Of a stretch of 35,014 nucleotides of DNA, positions 9,055-15,730 are shown in pieces. Location: assembly GCA_003553185.1 (NCBI GenBank), contig PUPC01000321.1:1-35014 (forward strand), given 5' to 3'. The notes beneath the pieces are model-generated. The model saw nothing but the letters and a program-made list of their open reading frames with translations. It made no database searches and was not told the DNA's origin. The first letter of the stretch is position 1. Each line of letters starts with the position of its first letter. The stretch comes from Planctomycetota bacterium (GTDB taxonomy: Bacteria; Planctomycetota; PUPC01). A program made the position numbers and the translations under genes.

Positions 9055-9782
9055 TCGGCCGGTTCCTCCGCTGGTTCGGGCAAAATGACGAACGGGAACA
9101 CGAGGTTGAGGTTCGGCCGGCGCTTGATATCGCCGTGTACCCGGATACGCCACACGATCCGGTTTCGCCCGGCCTCGAACGAATGCATCAGCCCGGCCGG
9201 CACGGCGGCGGTCGCCGCCCCGGCCGCTATCCGCCGCGGGTCGGTCACCTCTGCGATGGGCACCTTCGCGAACACGTTGGCGTGTGGCCGGCTGCCCGCG
9301 TCCACCGACTCCTCCCGGCCCTCCAGCCAGACGGACAGCGAGCGGAACCGGCTCACCGTTCGGCGGAATCGCCATCGCAGGTGGAACGACTCGCCGCCCC
9401 GGACAGCACCGCGGCTGGCCACCAGGCGCGGGCGAGGGTTCGCCAGGCCGATCAGGCGGCCGAGTATGTGTGGGAAGGGCGGGATGCTGATCGCGAGGAG
9501 GGCGGCCGCCCAGACCACCCAGAGCAACGACCGCTGGGTCGCGAGCACCACGAGCGCGGTGGCCAGGGCCAACAGAAAGCCCGCGGTCGTAATGATCCCC
9601 CAGGTGGACTCGCCGAGCCGGAGACGCGGGGCACGAAGCACGACCTCACCGTCGTCGGCACGGTGCGCGGGGAGGCCGGTCGCGGGCGAGGCGGGCACGG
9701 TCTCGCCCTGATCGCGTTTATCCCGTCGCAGCCAGGCGCGAATCCGGGCCAACAGGGGGCCGGCTTCTGAACGAGTGTTCAC
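9051..9782 (-). CDS. two-TM protein with arrestin-like C-terminal domain (unnamed)
   Basis: The chosen start is GTG 9782, which overlaps the radical SAM stop as GTGA; the longer track ORF reads back into the radical SAM gene in the wrong frame. The 243-aa product has a basic N-terminus (RIRAWLRRDKRDQ), then two membrane segments at about residues 61-81 (WGIITTAGFLLALATALVVL) and 86-107 (LLWVVWAAALLAISIPPF). A soluble beta-rich domain follows (RPRLVASRGAVRGGESFHLRWRF), ending in NLNLVFPFVILPEPAEE. The domain looks arrestin-like, with RGGESFHLRW as the first strand pair. It is translationally coupled on both sides, to the radical SAM gene and to the small arrestin-like gene. The function is not recognised; a membrane-anchored binding module is the most that can be said. 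Confidence 0.72.
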   Translation of the reverse strand: MNTRSEAGPLLARIRAWLRRDKRDQGETVPASPATGLPAHRADDGEVVLRAPRLRLGESTWGIITTAGFLLALATALVVLATQRSLLWVVWAAALLAISIPPFPHILGRLIGLANPRPRLVASRGAVRGGESFHLRWRFRRTVSRFRSLSVWLEGREESVDAGSRPHANVFAKVPIAEVTDPRRIAAGAATAAVPAGLMHSFEAGRNRIVWRIRVHGDIKRRPNLNLVFPFVILPEPAEEPAE

Positions 9783-10927
9783 GACTTCGCCTTCTGAATG
9801 ACGGCGTCTCGGATGAACTCGGGGCGGAACATCAGGCCGGTGACGAGATTGCAGCCGTGGATGCAGAAGCAGGATCGAATCTTCGCTCGCATCTCCTCGG
9901 CGGCCGGCGAGCTCCACAGCCGGGCGATATCGAGGTCGTAGTCGTGCAGGTTGCCCACCGGCTCGGTCAGCTCGCACAGGGCCACGTCGCCGTTGGCATA
10001 GACGACCCCGTCGATGACGCCCGCGTGGCAGGCCATGCACTTCGTCGGCCGGCGGAGCATCCGCAGCGAGAGATCGATCTTCGCCTGCTGCATCGGCGAC
10101 CAGAACGGGTACTCGCTCTCCTCGCTCCGCGCCTGCAGCCACTCAAAAAACGACTCGAGGCGGTCCACCGGGACCAGCGGCGACTCGGGGTCGCGGGGGT
10201 CGATCCCGCTCGACGAGCCCGCGGGCAGGTTCCACGTGCCGAAACTCTCGCCCCGGATCAGACCGAACTGGAGCGGGATCCGGAGGGGGATCAGCGACTC
10301 GACGAACTCGGGCAGCACGTCGATGTTTTTCTTCTGGATGCAGCAGGCGATGTGGACGGAGAAGCGGGCGTCGGCCTCGGCCAGTTCCTTCAGCCGCCGG
10401 GCACTCTCCATCGCCGGTTCGAACGCGGGAACGCCCCGAACCTCGTTGTGCGTCTCCTCCGGGCCGTCGATCGAGACCTGGACGCCGAGCGACTCGACGC
10501 CGAGCTCCGACAGCACCCGCCGGCAGGTATCGACGATCCGGTCGGGCAGCATCCCGTTCGTCGCGATCTTGATCTCCCGGCAGCCGTTCAGCTCGTGGAA
10601 CGCTTGGGCGACCTCGAACAGGTCGGTCCGCAGGGTCGGCTCGCCGCCGGTGATCGACAAGCTGATCGGATGGCGGAACGACCGGGCGAGGGTGCGGAGC
10701 TCGTCGAGCGAAAGCTCGGGGGCCTTCGCGCCCAGCTCCTTCCAGTAGAAGCAGTGGGCGCAGCGGGCGTTACACCGCTGGGTGACGTAGAGGATCACGG
10801 TCGTCGGCGTCTCGATCCGGGCCAGCCGGCGTTCCTTGCGCCCGGCGTAAGCCCGCGCGATCCTCAATTGGGCCGGCCTGGGCAATCCCGCGTACAGTTT
10901 CGCCAGAAGCTTCCGCCCTGTCGCCAT
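9779..10927 (-). CDS. radical SAM protein with SPASM-like C-terminus
   Basis: The start is ATG 10927 (a GTG lies one codon upstream); the track start at 11029 overlaps the nucleotidyltransferase gene in another frame. The product is 382 aa. The radical SAM cluster motif is CNARCAHC at C52, C56 and C59, followed by the SAM-binding GGEP in LSITGGEPTLRTD. The C-terminal part has further cysteines, CMACHAG, VALCELTEPVGNL and CFCIHGC, typical of SPASM-type auxiliary Fe-S clusters. Members commonly modify peptides or act in cofactor maturation. No precursor peptide gene is evident next to it. The gene heads the coupled radical SAM/arrestin-like set and starts 7 bases after the nucleotidyltransferase stop. 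The substrate is unknown. Confidence 0.9.
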   Translation of the reverse strand: MATGRKLLAKLYAGLPRPAQLRIARAYAGRKERRLARIETPTTVILYVTQRCNARCAHCFYWKELGAKAPELSLDELRTLARSFRHPISLSITGGEPTLRTDLFEVAQAFHELNGCREIKIATNGMLPDRIVDTCRRVLSELGVESLGVQVSIDGPEETHNEVRGVPAFEPAMESARRLKELAEADARFSVHIACCIQKKNIDVLPEFVESLIPLRIPLQFGLIRGESFGTWNLPAGSSSGIDPRDPESPLVPVDRLESFFEWLQARSEESEYPFWSPMQQAKIDLSLRMLRRPTKCMACHAGVIDGVVYANGDVALCELTEPVGNLHDYDLDIARLWSSPAAEEMRAKIRSCFCIHGCNLVTGLMFRPEFIRDAVIQKAKS

Positions 10928-10934
10928 CACGCCC

Positions 10935-11192
10935 TCACAGTCTGTACCGTTTCCGTTGCCCCGGCCTCCTGCACTCCGCTCTGGCATCGTCGAGCATGTC
11001 CAGCACGCCGGTCCGGTCGTCAACAGCACCTCCGCCGCGGAAACCGGGTTCGAACTCCACCAGCACGTCCACGTCGCTGTCCGGCCTGAAATCGTCTCGC
11101 AGCACCGAACCGAAGAAGGCCAGCTTTCGTATTCTATTGCGGCTACAGAACGCCGTGATCTCTTCGTGGGGTATGTCGATTCTCACGCTCAT
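10935..11192 (-). CDS. minimal nucleotidyltransferase (MNT/MntA-like), C-terminus degenerate
   Basis: The start is ATG 11192, with GGAGG 7 bases upstream; the track start at 11228 lies before that ribosome site. The 85-aa protein carries the pol-beta-type core [21 protein letters not shown], with GS at 28-29 and the metal ligands D40 and D42. MntA-type proteins usually continue with a helix ending in a GRKVDLV-like strand; here the sequence after EFEPG ([17 protein letters not shown]...) does not match and stops early. Family members often AMPylate a HEPN partner toxin, but no HEPN gene adjoins it. Instead it is the first gene ahead of the radical SAM operon, downstream of a TATAAT promoter. 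It may be a decayed gene kept as a leader ORF, or a diverged active enzyme. Confidence 0.75.
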   Translation of the reverse strand: MSVRIDIPHEEITAFCSRNRIRKLAFFGSVLRDDFRPDSDVDVLVEFEPGFRGGGAVDDRTGVLDMLDDARAECRRPGQRKRYRL

Positions 11193-11239
11193 CGCTGTGC
11201 CTCCACCGCCGATTCGTCGGCAACTCACTCCATCGGGTT

Positions 11240-11267
11240 ATTATACAGCCCGATGCGTTCCCCACAA
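11240..11267 (-). promoter_or_regulatory. promoter of the nucleotidyltransferase/radical SAM operon
   Basis: On the minus strand, TTGTGG (11262-11267), a 16-base spacer, and a perfect TATAAT (11240-11245). Transcription would start near 11233, about 41 bases before the nucleotidyltransferase ATG at 11192. Confidence 0.65.
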
Positions 11268-11302
11268 ACCGGAACCGGACCGGCATGGCTCCCGCGTTGA
11301 CA

Positions 11303-11351
11303 GCCCGACCAAGATGTGAGGACGGTTGGGGAACCGCAGATGAACGCAGAT
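11303..11351 (+). repeat. left inverted-repeat arm of the GxxExxY cassette
   Basis: GCCCGAC (11303-11309), AAGATGTG (11311-11318) and AACCGCAGATGAACGCAGAT (11332-11351) each recur, inverted and in mirrored order, on the other side of the GxxExxY gene. Degenerate copies of ACGCAGAT/ACGGAGAT continue to about 11420. Confidence 0.75.
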
Positions 11352-11423
11352 AAACGGAGATGATGCGGATGGACGCCGAAAGCGACACGAACCGCCGATT
11401 AACGGAGATGGACGCAGAGGGAG

Positions 11424-11807
11424 CTAATAGTGGTTTACCACCCGTTTCACCTCGACCCGCGGCGCTCCGAAGTTGAACAACAGACACAGCCGAAGGCCCG
11501 TCGCCTTCAGATAGTTCAGGCATTGGGCAAGATGGACCTCGTTCAGCGCCTTGAGCGCCTTCAGTTCTACCAGCAATACGTCCTCAACCAGAAGATCGGC
11601 CGCGTATTCGCCCACAACAACCCCGTCTTAATGAACCTCAATGCCGTGCTGGTGCACGACCCGCAGACCTTGCTTGCGCAACTCATGGGCCAGCGCGTTC
11701 TCGTAAACTCTCTCAAGAAACCCACAACCCAGCGCGTTGCTCACCGTGTACGCGCACCCGATCACTCGCCCGGACAATGCATCCAGCTCTTCTCTGTCAT
11801 TATCCAT
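11424..11807 (-). pseudogene. GxxExxY-family gene interrupted by one in-frame TAA
   Basis: Two track ORFs (11628-11837 and 11424-11615) lie in the same frame, separated only by a TAA at 11628-11630 and four sense codons. Reading through gives a full-length protein of about 126 residues. It contains the name motif GFLERVY (GxxExxY), then a nuclease-like core DGVVVGEYAADLLVED and VLLVELKAL, and the ending LFNFGAPRVEVKRVV. The stop sits where relatives usually have an aromatic residue before DGVVVGE, so one substitution of TAC or TAT is enough to explain it. The preferred start is ATG 11807, preceded by AAAGGG; ATG 11837 is an alternative. The family is widespread in planctomycetes and poorly understood, with a PD-(D/E)xK-like look. 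Inverted repeats flank the gene. A sequencing error is the other explanation. Confidence 0.82.
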
Positions 11808-11835
11808 TCGCGCCCTTTCACGTCCATCTGTGTCC

Positions 11836-11904
11836 ATCTGCGTTCATCTGCGGTTAGTCCCGTTTGGCATTCATTTGCGGTCCCAACACATCTTAACGTC
11901 GGGC
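11836..11904 (-). repeat. right inverted-repeat arm of the GxxExxY cassette
   Basis: The reverse complement carries GCCCGAC (11898-11904), AAGATGTG (11887-11894) and AACCGCAGATGAACGCAGAT (11836-11855), matching the left arm. A second weaker copy, ACCGCAAATGAA, lies between the last two. Confidence 0.75.
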
Positions 11905-11918
11905 GGTGGGCGGGCGGA

Positions 11919-12653
11919 TCAGGCCGGGTCGTCGCCGGCCTGTCGTCGGGCTTCCCTGGCCCGTCTGCGGCGGCGTTCGCGGAGCATCTTGAACAGGGGG
12001 ACGTGCGGGAACAGGACGGCCCGGGTCCGCTCGAACCGGGCCAGCCACTCGCGTTCGTCTTCCGTCAGCAGTTCCGGCGTCAGTTTCTGTTTCGCCTTGA
12101 GCAGCCCGGCCCGGTCGAACGCCCCGAGCAGCCGGACGAGCCGCCGCCGGCCCGGCACCCACCGCGGGATATACACGGCGGACGCGAAATCCACGATGTG
12201 GGGCCGGCCGTCCTTGCCCAGGACGAAGTTCTTGCCGTTGCGCAGGTCGAAATGCACGATGCCGCGCGCGTGAATGACCTCCAGCAGCTCGGCGCACCGC
12301 CGGTAGTAGGACTCGTCCACTTCCAGGCCGTATTCCAGTTTCCTGCGTGTGAGCGCGGTGCCGTCGATATATTCGATGAGGAAGCCGTCCCCGTCCAGGC
12401 GCCGGTAGGCATCGGGAACGCCCTCGATCCCCTCGAGCCGTTCGTAGATTCGGAACTCCCTGCGGATCAGGCGTCGGCCGAGGATAAAGCGGAACACGGC
12501 GGGCCGGTCGTTCACATCCTTGAGGATGGCTCGGCGGCCGTCCCGCTCGATCAGCTTCACTCGTGCGTCGCACCACTTCGGCCGCCCGAACTCGCGGACC
12601 ACGTGGCGATCGATGTCGTCGCGAGTTATCTGGTCAAACACGGCAATCCTCAT
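11919..12653 (-). CDS. kinase-fold protein (RIO/LPS-kinase-like)
   Basis: This 244-aa protein of protein-kinase-like fold has a possible ATP-binding Lys in AILKDV (K45), a catalytic-loop motif HFDLRNGKN (H134, D136), and IVDFASAV (D155) in place of the DFG magnesium loop. The catalytic loop is one residue longer than the usual HxDxxxxN. Small bacterial kinases of this type include RIO-like and Kdo/WaaP-like lipopolysaccharide kinases. The very basic C-terminus (RERRRRRAREARR) suggests contact with membrane phospholipid or nucleic acid. It lies 42 bases downstream of the DUF72 gene on the same strand and probably shares its promoter. A 16-bp palindrome lies in the gap. No clear ribosome site precedes the ATG. 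The substrate is unknown. Confidence 0.78.
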   Translation of the reverse strand: MRIAVFDQITRDDIDRHVVREFGRPKWCDARVKLIERDGRRAILKDVNDRPAVFRFILGRRLIRREFRIYERLEGIEGVPDAYRRLDGDGFLIEYIDGTALTRRKLEYGLEVDESYYRRCAELLEVIHARGIVHFDLRNGKNFVLGKDGRPHIVDFASAVYIPRWVPGRRRLVRLLGAFDRAGLLKAKQKLTPELLTEDEREWLARFERTRAVLFPHVPLFKMLRERRRRRAREARRQAGDDPA

Positions 12654-12659
12654 GTCGGG

Positions 12660-12675
12660 CGGCGGACGTCCGCCG
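12660..12675. repeat. 16-bp perfect palindrome between DUF72 and kinase-like genes
   Basis: CGGCGGACGTCCGCCG is a perfect palindrome in the 42-base gap between the DUF72 stop and the kinase-like ATG. It could be a protein-binding site or an RNA hairpin limiting translation of the downstream gene; no T-tract follows on either strand. Confidence 0.5.
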
Positions 12676-12695
12676 TTTCTTCCGCCGAACCCGTC

Positions 12696-13472
12696 CTACC
12701 GGGCCGCCATCCCGGCGTCCGCCAGCATCTGGCGGAACTGCTCGGCGTTGACGGCGGCGTGTCCGGCGTGGCAGTTGTTGAAGAACACATAGACCGCGTC
12801 GCTTATCTCGTCCAGCTTCCGGACCCTCGGCGTCCACTCGGCCAGTTCGTCTTCGGCATACCGGTAATTGTAGCGCTCTTTGGCCCCGGCGTACCACTTT
12901 TCTGCGTTGCGGCTGTGGAACCGGACATAGGCGACGTTCCCGGTCGACTCGGCCACCGGCGGCATCAGCCCCAGCTCATACGGCTCGTCCACGCAGCACA
13001 GGCCCACCCCCAGCTCGCGGAGCAGCTCGAGAGTGGACATCTTCGACCAGCCCCGGTTGCGGAACTCGGCGACCAGGCCGTACCCCGCGAAGTCATCGGC
13101 GAGGTGCCGCAGATAATCCCGGTTCGGCCCCGTGTTCCGGAACCGGTACGGGAACTGGGCGAGGACGCCGCACAGCATCCCCGCCCGCCGGGCGGGTTCG
13201 ATGCCCTGTTTGAACGCCTCGGCCGCGTCCCGGTTCCGCTTGTGGGTGGTCTCCGCGTTCGCTTTCACAAACAGGCGAAAGTGGGCGGGCAGCTTGCGGC
13301 AGATGCCCTCGATGGTCCGTGCCGTCGGCAGCCGGTAATAGGTGAAATTCAGCTCCGTGGTGTGGAAACGGGCCGCGTATACCCCCAGCATGTCCTGCCT
13401 GGTCGTGCCCGGCGGGTACCATGTTCCCACCCAGTCGTCATAGCTGTATCCCGAGGTTCCCACGTATATCAT
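12696..13472 (-). CDS. DUF72 (YecE-type) TIM-barrel protein
   Basis: This 258-aa protein has the DUF72 hallmarks: IYVGTSGYSYDDWVGTWYP at the N-terminus, ELNFTYYRLP, FRLFVKANAETTH, LVAEFRNRGW, and AYVRFHSRNAEKWYAG. YVFFNNCHAGHAAVNAEQF near the end is also typical. Family members are TIM-barrel proteins of unproven activity, found in most bacterial phyla. The start is ATG 13472, the first Met before the conserved strand, with AAAGGG upstream and a strong promoter at 13496-13524. It is divergent from rsfS and is followed by the kinase-like gene. Length and motifs are intact. The function cannot be inferred further. Confidence 0.93.
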   Translation of the reverse strand: MIYVGTSGYSYDDWVGTWYPPGTTRQDMLGVYAARFHTTELNFTYYRLPTARTIEGICRKLPAHFRLFVKANAETTHKRNRDAAEAFKQGIEPARRAGMLCGVLAQFPYRFRNTGPNRDYLRHLADDFAGYGLVAEFRNRGWSKMSTLELLRELGVGLCCVDEPYELGLMPPVAESTGNVAYVRFHSRNAEKWYAGAKERYNYRYAEDELAEWTPRVRKLDEISDAVYVFFNNCHAGHAAVNAEQFRQMLADAGMAAR

Positions 13473-13495
13473 TGCTTGCCCGGCCCTTTCATATG

Positions 13496-13524
13496 ATTCT
13501 ACCGGCGGTATTCCGCCCGGTCAA
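13496..13524 (-). promoter_or_regulatory. promoter of the DUF72 / kinase-like unit
   Basis: On the minus strand, TTGACC (13519-13524), a 17-base spacer, and TAGAAT (13496-13501). Transcription would start near 13489, 17 bases before the ATG. It lies back to back with the rsfS promoter at 13557-13585. Confidence 0.78.
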
Positions 13525-13556
13525 CTCGGTCGCCCCGTTCGCTGTGGTCGGGCGGC

Positions 13557-13585
13557 TTGACACCCCGCGCGGGCGGAAGTAGAAT
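13557..13585 (+). promoter_or_regulatory. promoter of the rsfS-argS operon
   Basis: TTGACA (13557-13562), a 17-base spacer, and TAGAAT (13580-13585). Transcription would start near 13592, about 51 bases before the proposed AUA start and 99 bases before the track TTG start. Confidence 0.8.
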
Positions 13586-13642
13586 AATTTTCAAGTCGTC
13601 TGAACTGGATCGAATCGCCAAACCCAACGTCGGAGACGCTCC

Positions 13643-14032
13643 ATAGAACCTCGTCAGCTTGCGAAACGTAGCGCTCGGCTTGCCGATGAGTTGCGGGCGT
13701 CGGACATCACGATCCTTGATGTTCGGGAACTCTCCGACATCACCGATTATTTTGTGATCTGTACCGGCGATACACGTCGCCAGCTCCGGGCCGTCGCTGC
13801 CCGGCTGACAGACGAACTGGGACGCTGCGTGCCGGGCAAAGCCCACAGCGAAGGCGAAGAAGACTCCGCCTGGATTCTCCTCGACTTCGGCGAGGTGGTC
13901 GTCCACCTGTTCCAGCCCGACGCCCGCGACTATTACGACCTCGAGCTGCTCTGGGGCGACGCCCCGAGAGTGGACTGGGACCCCGAAAACGAAGAGAAGG
14001 CAAACAACTGTGCCCGTCCGCCAAGAAATTAA
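13643..14032 (+). CDS. rsfS: ribosomal silencing factor RsfS, possible AUA start
   Basis: RsfS (iojap/YbeB) binds ribosomal protein uL14 on the large subunit and blocks subunit joining in starvation. The core is plain: ASDITILDVRELSDITDYFVICTG, then SAWILLDFGEVVVHLF and YYDLELLWGDA. The track start (TTG 13691) removes the first helix present in relatives. The same frame runs upstream as EPRQLAKRSARLADELRASD, a normal RsfS N-terminus, but has no ATG, GTG or TTG before an upstream stop. The only codon well placed after a ribosome site is ATA 13643, with GGAG 7 bases before it. That start gives 129 aa. It is an inference; a sequencing error turning ATG into ATA is the main alternative. The gene overlaps argS by 23 bases. 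Confidence 0.85.
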   Translation: MEPRQLAKRSARLADELRASDITILDVRELSDITDYFVICTGDTRRQLRAVAARLTDELGRCVPGKAHSEGEEDSAWILLDFGEVVVHLFQPDARDYYDLELLWGDAPRVDWDPENEEKANNCARPPRN

Positions 14033-15701
14033 CAACGCCATCCGGACCGCCCTGCCCGACGTAGACCAGGCCGTTCTCGACGAGCTGCCCCTCGTCGAGT
14101 TCGGGCGTGGAGACCGGGGCGACCTGGTCACCCCCATCGCCATGCCGCTGGCCAAGCGGATCGGCGGGAACCCGCGCGAGCTGGCCGAACGGATCGCGGG
14201 AGTGATCCGCGAGAAACCGGGCAAACTCGACGAATTCGTCGACCGCGTCGAAGTGGCCGGCCCGGGGTTCATCAATATCTATCTCACCCGCCATTTCTGG
14301 GAAGGACTCATCCGCACGATTTTGTCGAAAGGCCCGCGCTACGGCCGGTCGAAGATCGGGCAGCGGCGGAAGGTGCAGCTCGAGTTCGCCTCGGCGAACC
14401 CCACCGGCCCGCTCTCTGTGGCCCACGGACGGCAGGCGGCCCTGGGCGACGTGCTCGCCAACATCATGACCCAGACCGGATTCGACGTGTCCACCGAGTA
14501 CTGGGTCAACGACTGCGGCAACCAGATCGGCAAGCTGGGCGAGTCGGTCTATGTCCGATACCTCCACGCACTCGGCGAGCGGTCGCGCGAATTCCCGGCC
14601 GACGGGTACCAGGGCGAGGACATCCGGGAGCTGGGAGCCGATATCGCGGCCAAGGAAGGCCGCAAGTACGCCGACATGACGCCCGAACAGGCGGTCGCCG
14701 AGCTCGGCCGGCTGGCCTCCGACCGAATCCTTGCCGGCATCATCGCCGATTTCAAGCGGTTCGGCATCCAGCACCACACCGTGTTCAGCCAGCGCACGTT
14801 CGAGTCCGAGGGCCACGTCGAGAACCTGCTCGAACGCATGCACGACCTGGGCCTGACCTACGAGAAGGACGGCGCCGTGTGGATGAAGACCAGCGACTAC
14901 GGGGACGAGAAGGACCGCGTCCTGGTCAAAAGCGACGGCACCTGGGCGTACCGGCTGTCGGACATCGCCTACCACGAGGACAAGTTCAACCGCGGGTTCG
15001 AGCTCGTCGTCGATATGTTCGGCCCGGACCACCACGGCCACACCATCACCATGCAGTCGGCGATGAAAGCACTGGGGCACCCGGTGGAGACGGTCCGGTT
15101 CCTCACCGTACAACATTGCACCATCATTCGGGACGGCGAAAAGATCAACATGTCGACCCGGTCGGGGAAGATCATCACCCTCGACGAGGTGATCGCGGAA
15201 GTCGGCGTCGATGTCGCACGGTTCATTTTTCTCACGCAAAAGCCCGACAGCCACCTCGACTTCGACCTCGAACTGGTCAAGCAGGAATCGCTCGACAACC
15301 CGGTGTACTACATCCAGTACGCCCACGCACGAATCGCCAGCATCATCCGAAAGGCACAGGAGCAAGGCCTGATCGACCCGGCCGAGATGAGCCGGGGGGT
15401 ATATACCAACGGAGACTCGACGCACCTCGGGGCGCTGGAAGACCGCGACATCGGCCTGGTGAAGAAGCTGGCCCGGTTCCAGCCCGTGCTCGAAAAGGCG
15501 GGCACGGAGCTCGAGCCGCACCGCCTCACCAATTACCTGAGCGAACTGGCGGCCGAATTCCATAACTACTACACCCACTGCGTGGTCATCGGGGACGACC
15601 GGGCGCTGACCCTGGCCCGCCTGCAGCTGGTGAGCGCCGTCCGGGTCGTACTCGCGAACGCGCTCCACCTGCTGGGGGTCCACATCCCGGAAACCATGTA
15701 A
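14010..15701 (+). CDS. argS: arginyl-tRNA synthetase
   Basis: This 563-aa class I aminoacyl-tRNA synthetase charges tRNA-Arg in the cytoplasm. The N-terminal additional domain (GDLVTPIAMPLAKRIGGNP, FINIYLT) is followed by the catalytic Rossmann domain. The HIGH-region motif reads SANPTGPLSVAHGRQAA, where most bacterial ArgRS have PLHVGHGR; Ser replaces the first His and Ala the Gly. WVNDCGNQIGKLG, DMFGPDHHGH and the KMSKS-equivalent INMSTRSG are present. The C-terminal DALR anticodon domain carries NPVYYIQYAHARI and ends in HLLGVHIPETM. The start is GTG 14010, with AGAAGG upstream, overlapping rsfS. The gene looks complete and is very probably the functional enzyme. Confidence 0.96.
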   Translation: MPVRQEINNAIRTALPDVDQAVLDELPLVEFGRGDRGDLVTPIAMPLAKRIGGNPRELAERIAGVIREKPGKLDEFVDRVEVAGPGFINIYLTRHFWEGLIRTILSKGPRYGRSKIGQRRKVQLEFASANPTGPLSVAHGRQAALGDVLANIMTQTGFDVSTEYWVNDCGNQIGKLGESVYVRYLHALGERSREFPADGYQGEDIRELGADIAAKEGRKYADMTPEQAVAELGRLASDRILAGIIADFKRFGIQHHTVFSQRTFESEGHVENLLERMHDLGLTYEKDGAVWMKTSDYGDEKDRVLVKSDGTWAYRLSDIAYHEDKFNRGFELVVDMFGPDHHGHTITMQSAMKALGHPVETVRFLTVQHCTIIRDGEKINMSTRSGKIITLDEVIAEVGVDVARFIFLTQKPDSHLDFDLELVKQESLDNPVYYIQYAHARIASIIRKAQEQGLIDPAEMSRGVYTNGDSTHLGALEDRDIGLVKKLARFQPVLEKAGTELEPHRLTNYLSELAAEFHNYYTHCVVIGDDRALTLARLQLVSAVRVVLANALHLLGVHIPETM

Positions 15702-15730
15702 CCCGGACCGGCAGCATCGGGAGGCGGCGC

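Noticed and set aside
11430-13496. 688-aa plus-strand ORF
   Set aside because: It runs antisense through the GxxExxY, kinase-like and DUF72 genes, all of which have clear motifs on the minus strand.
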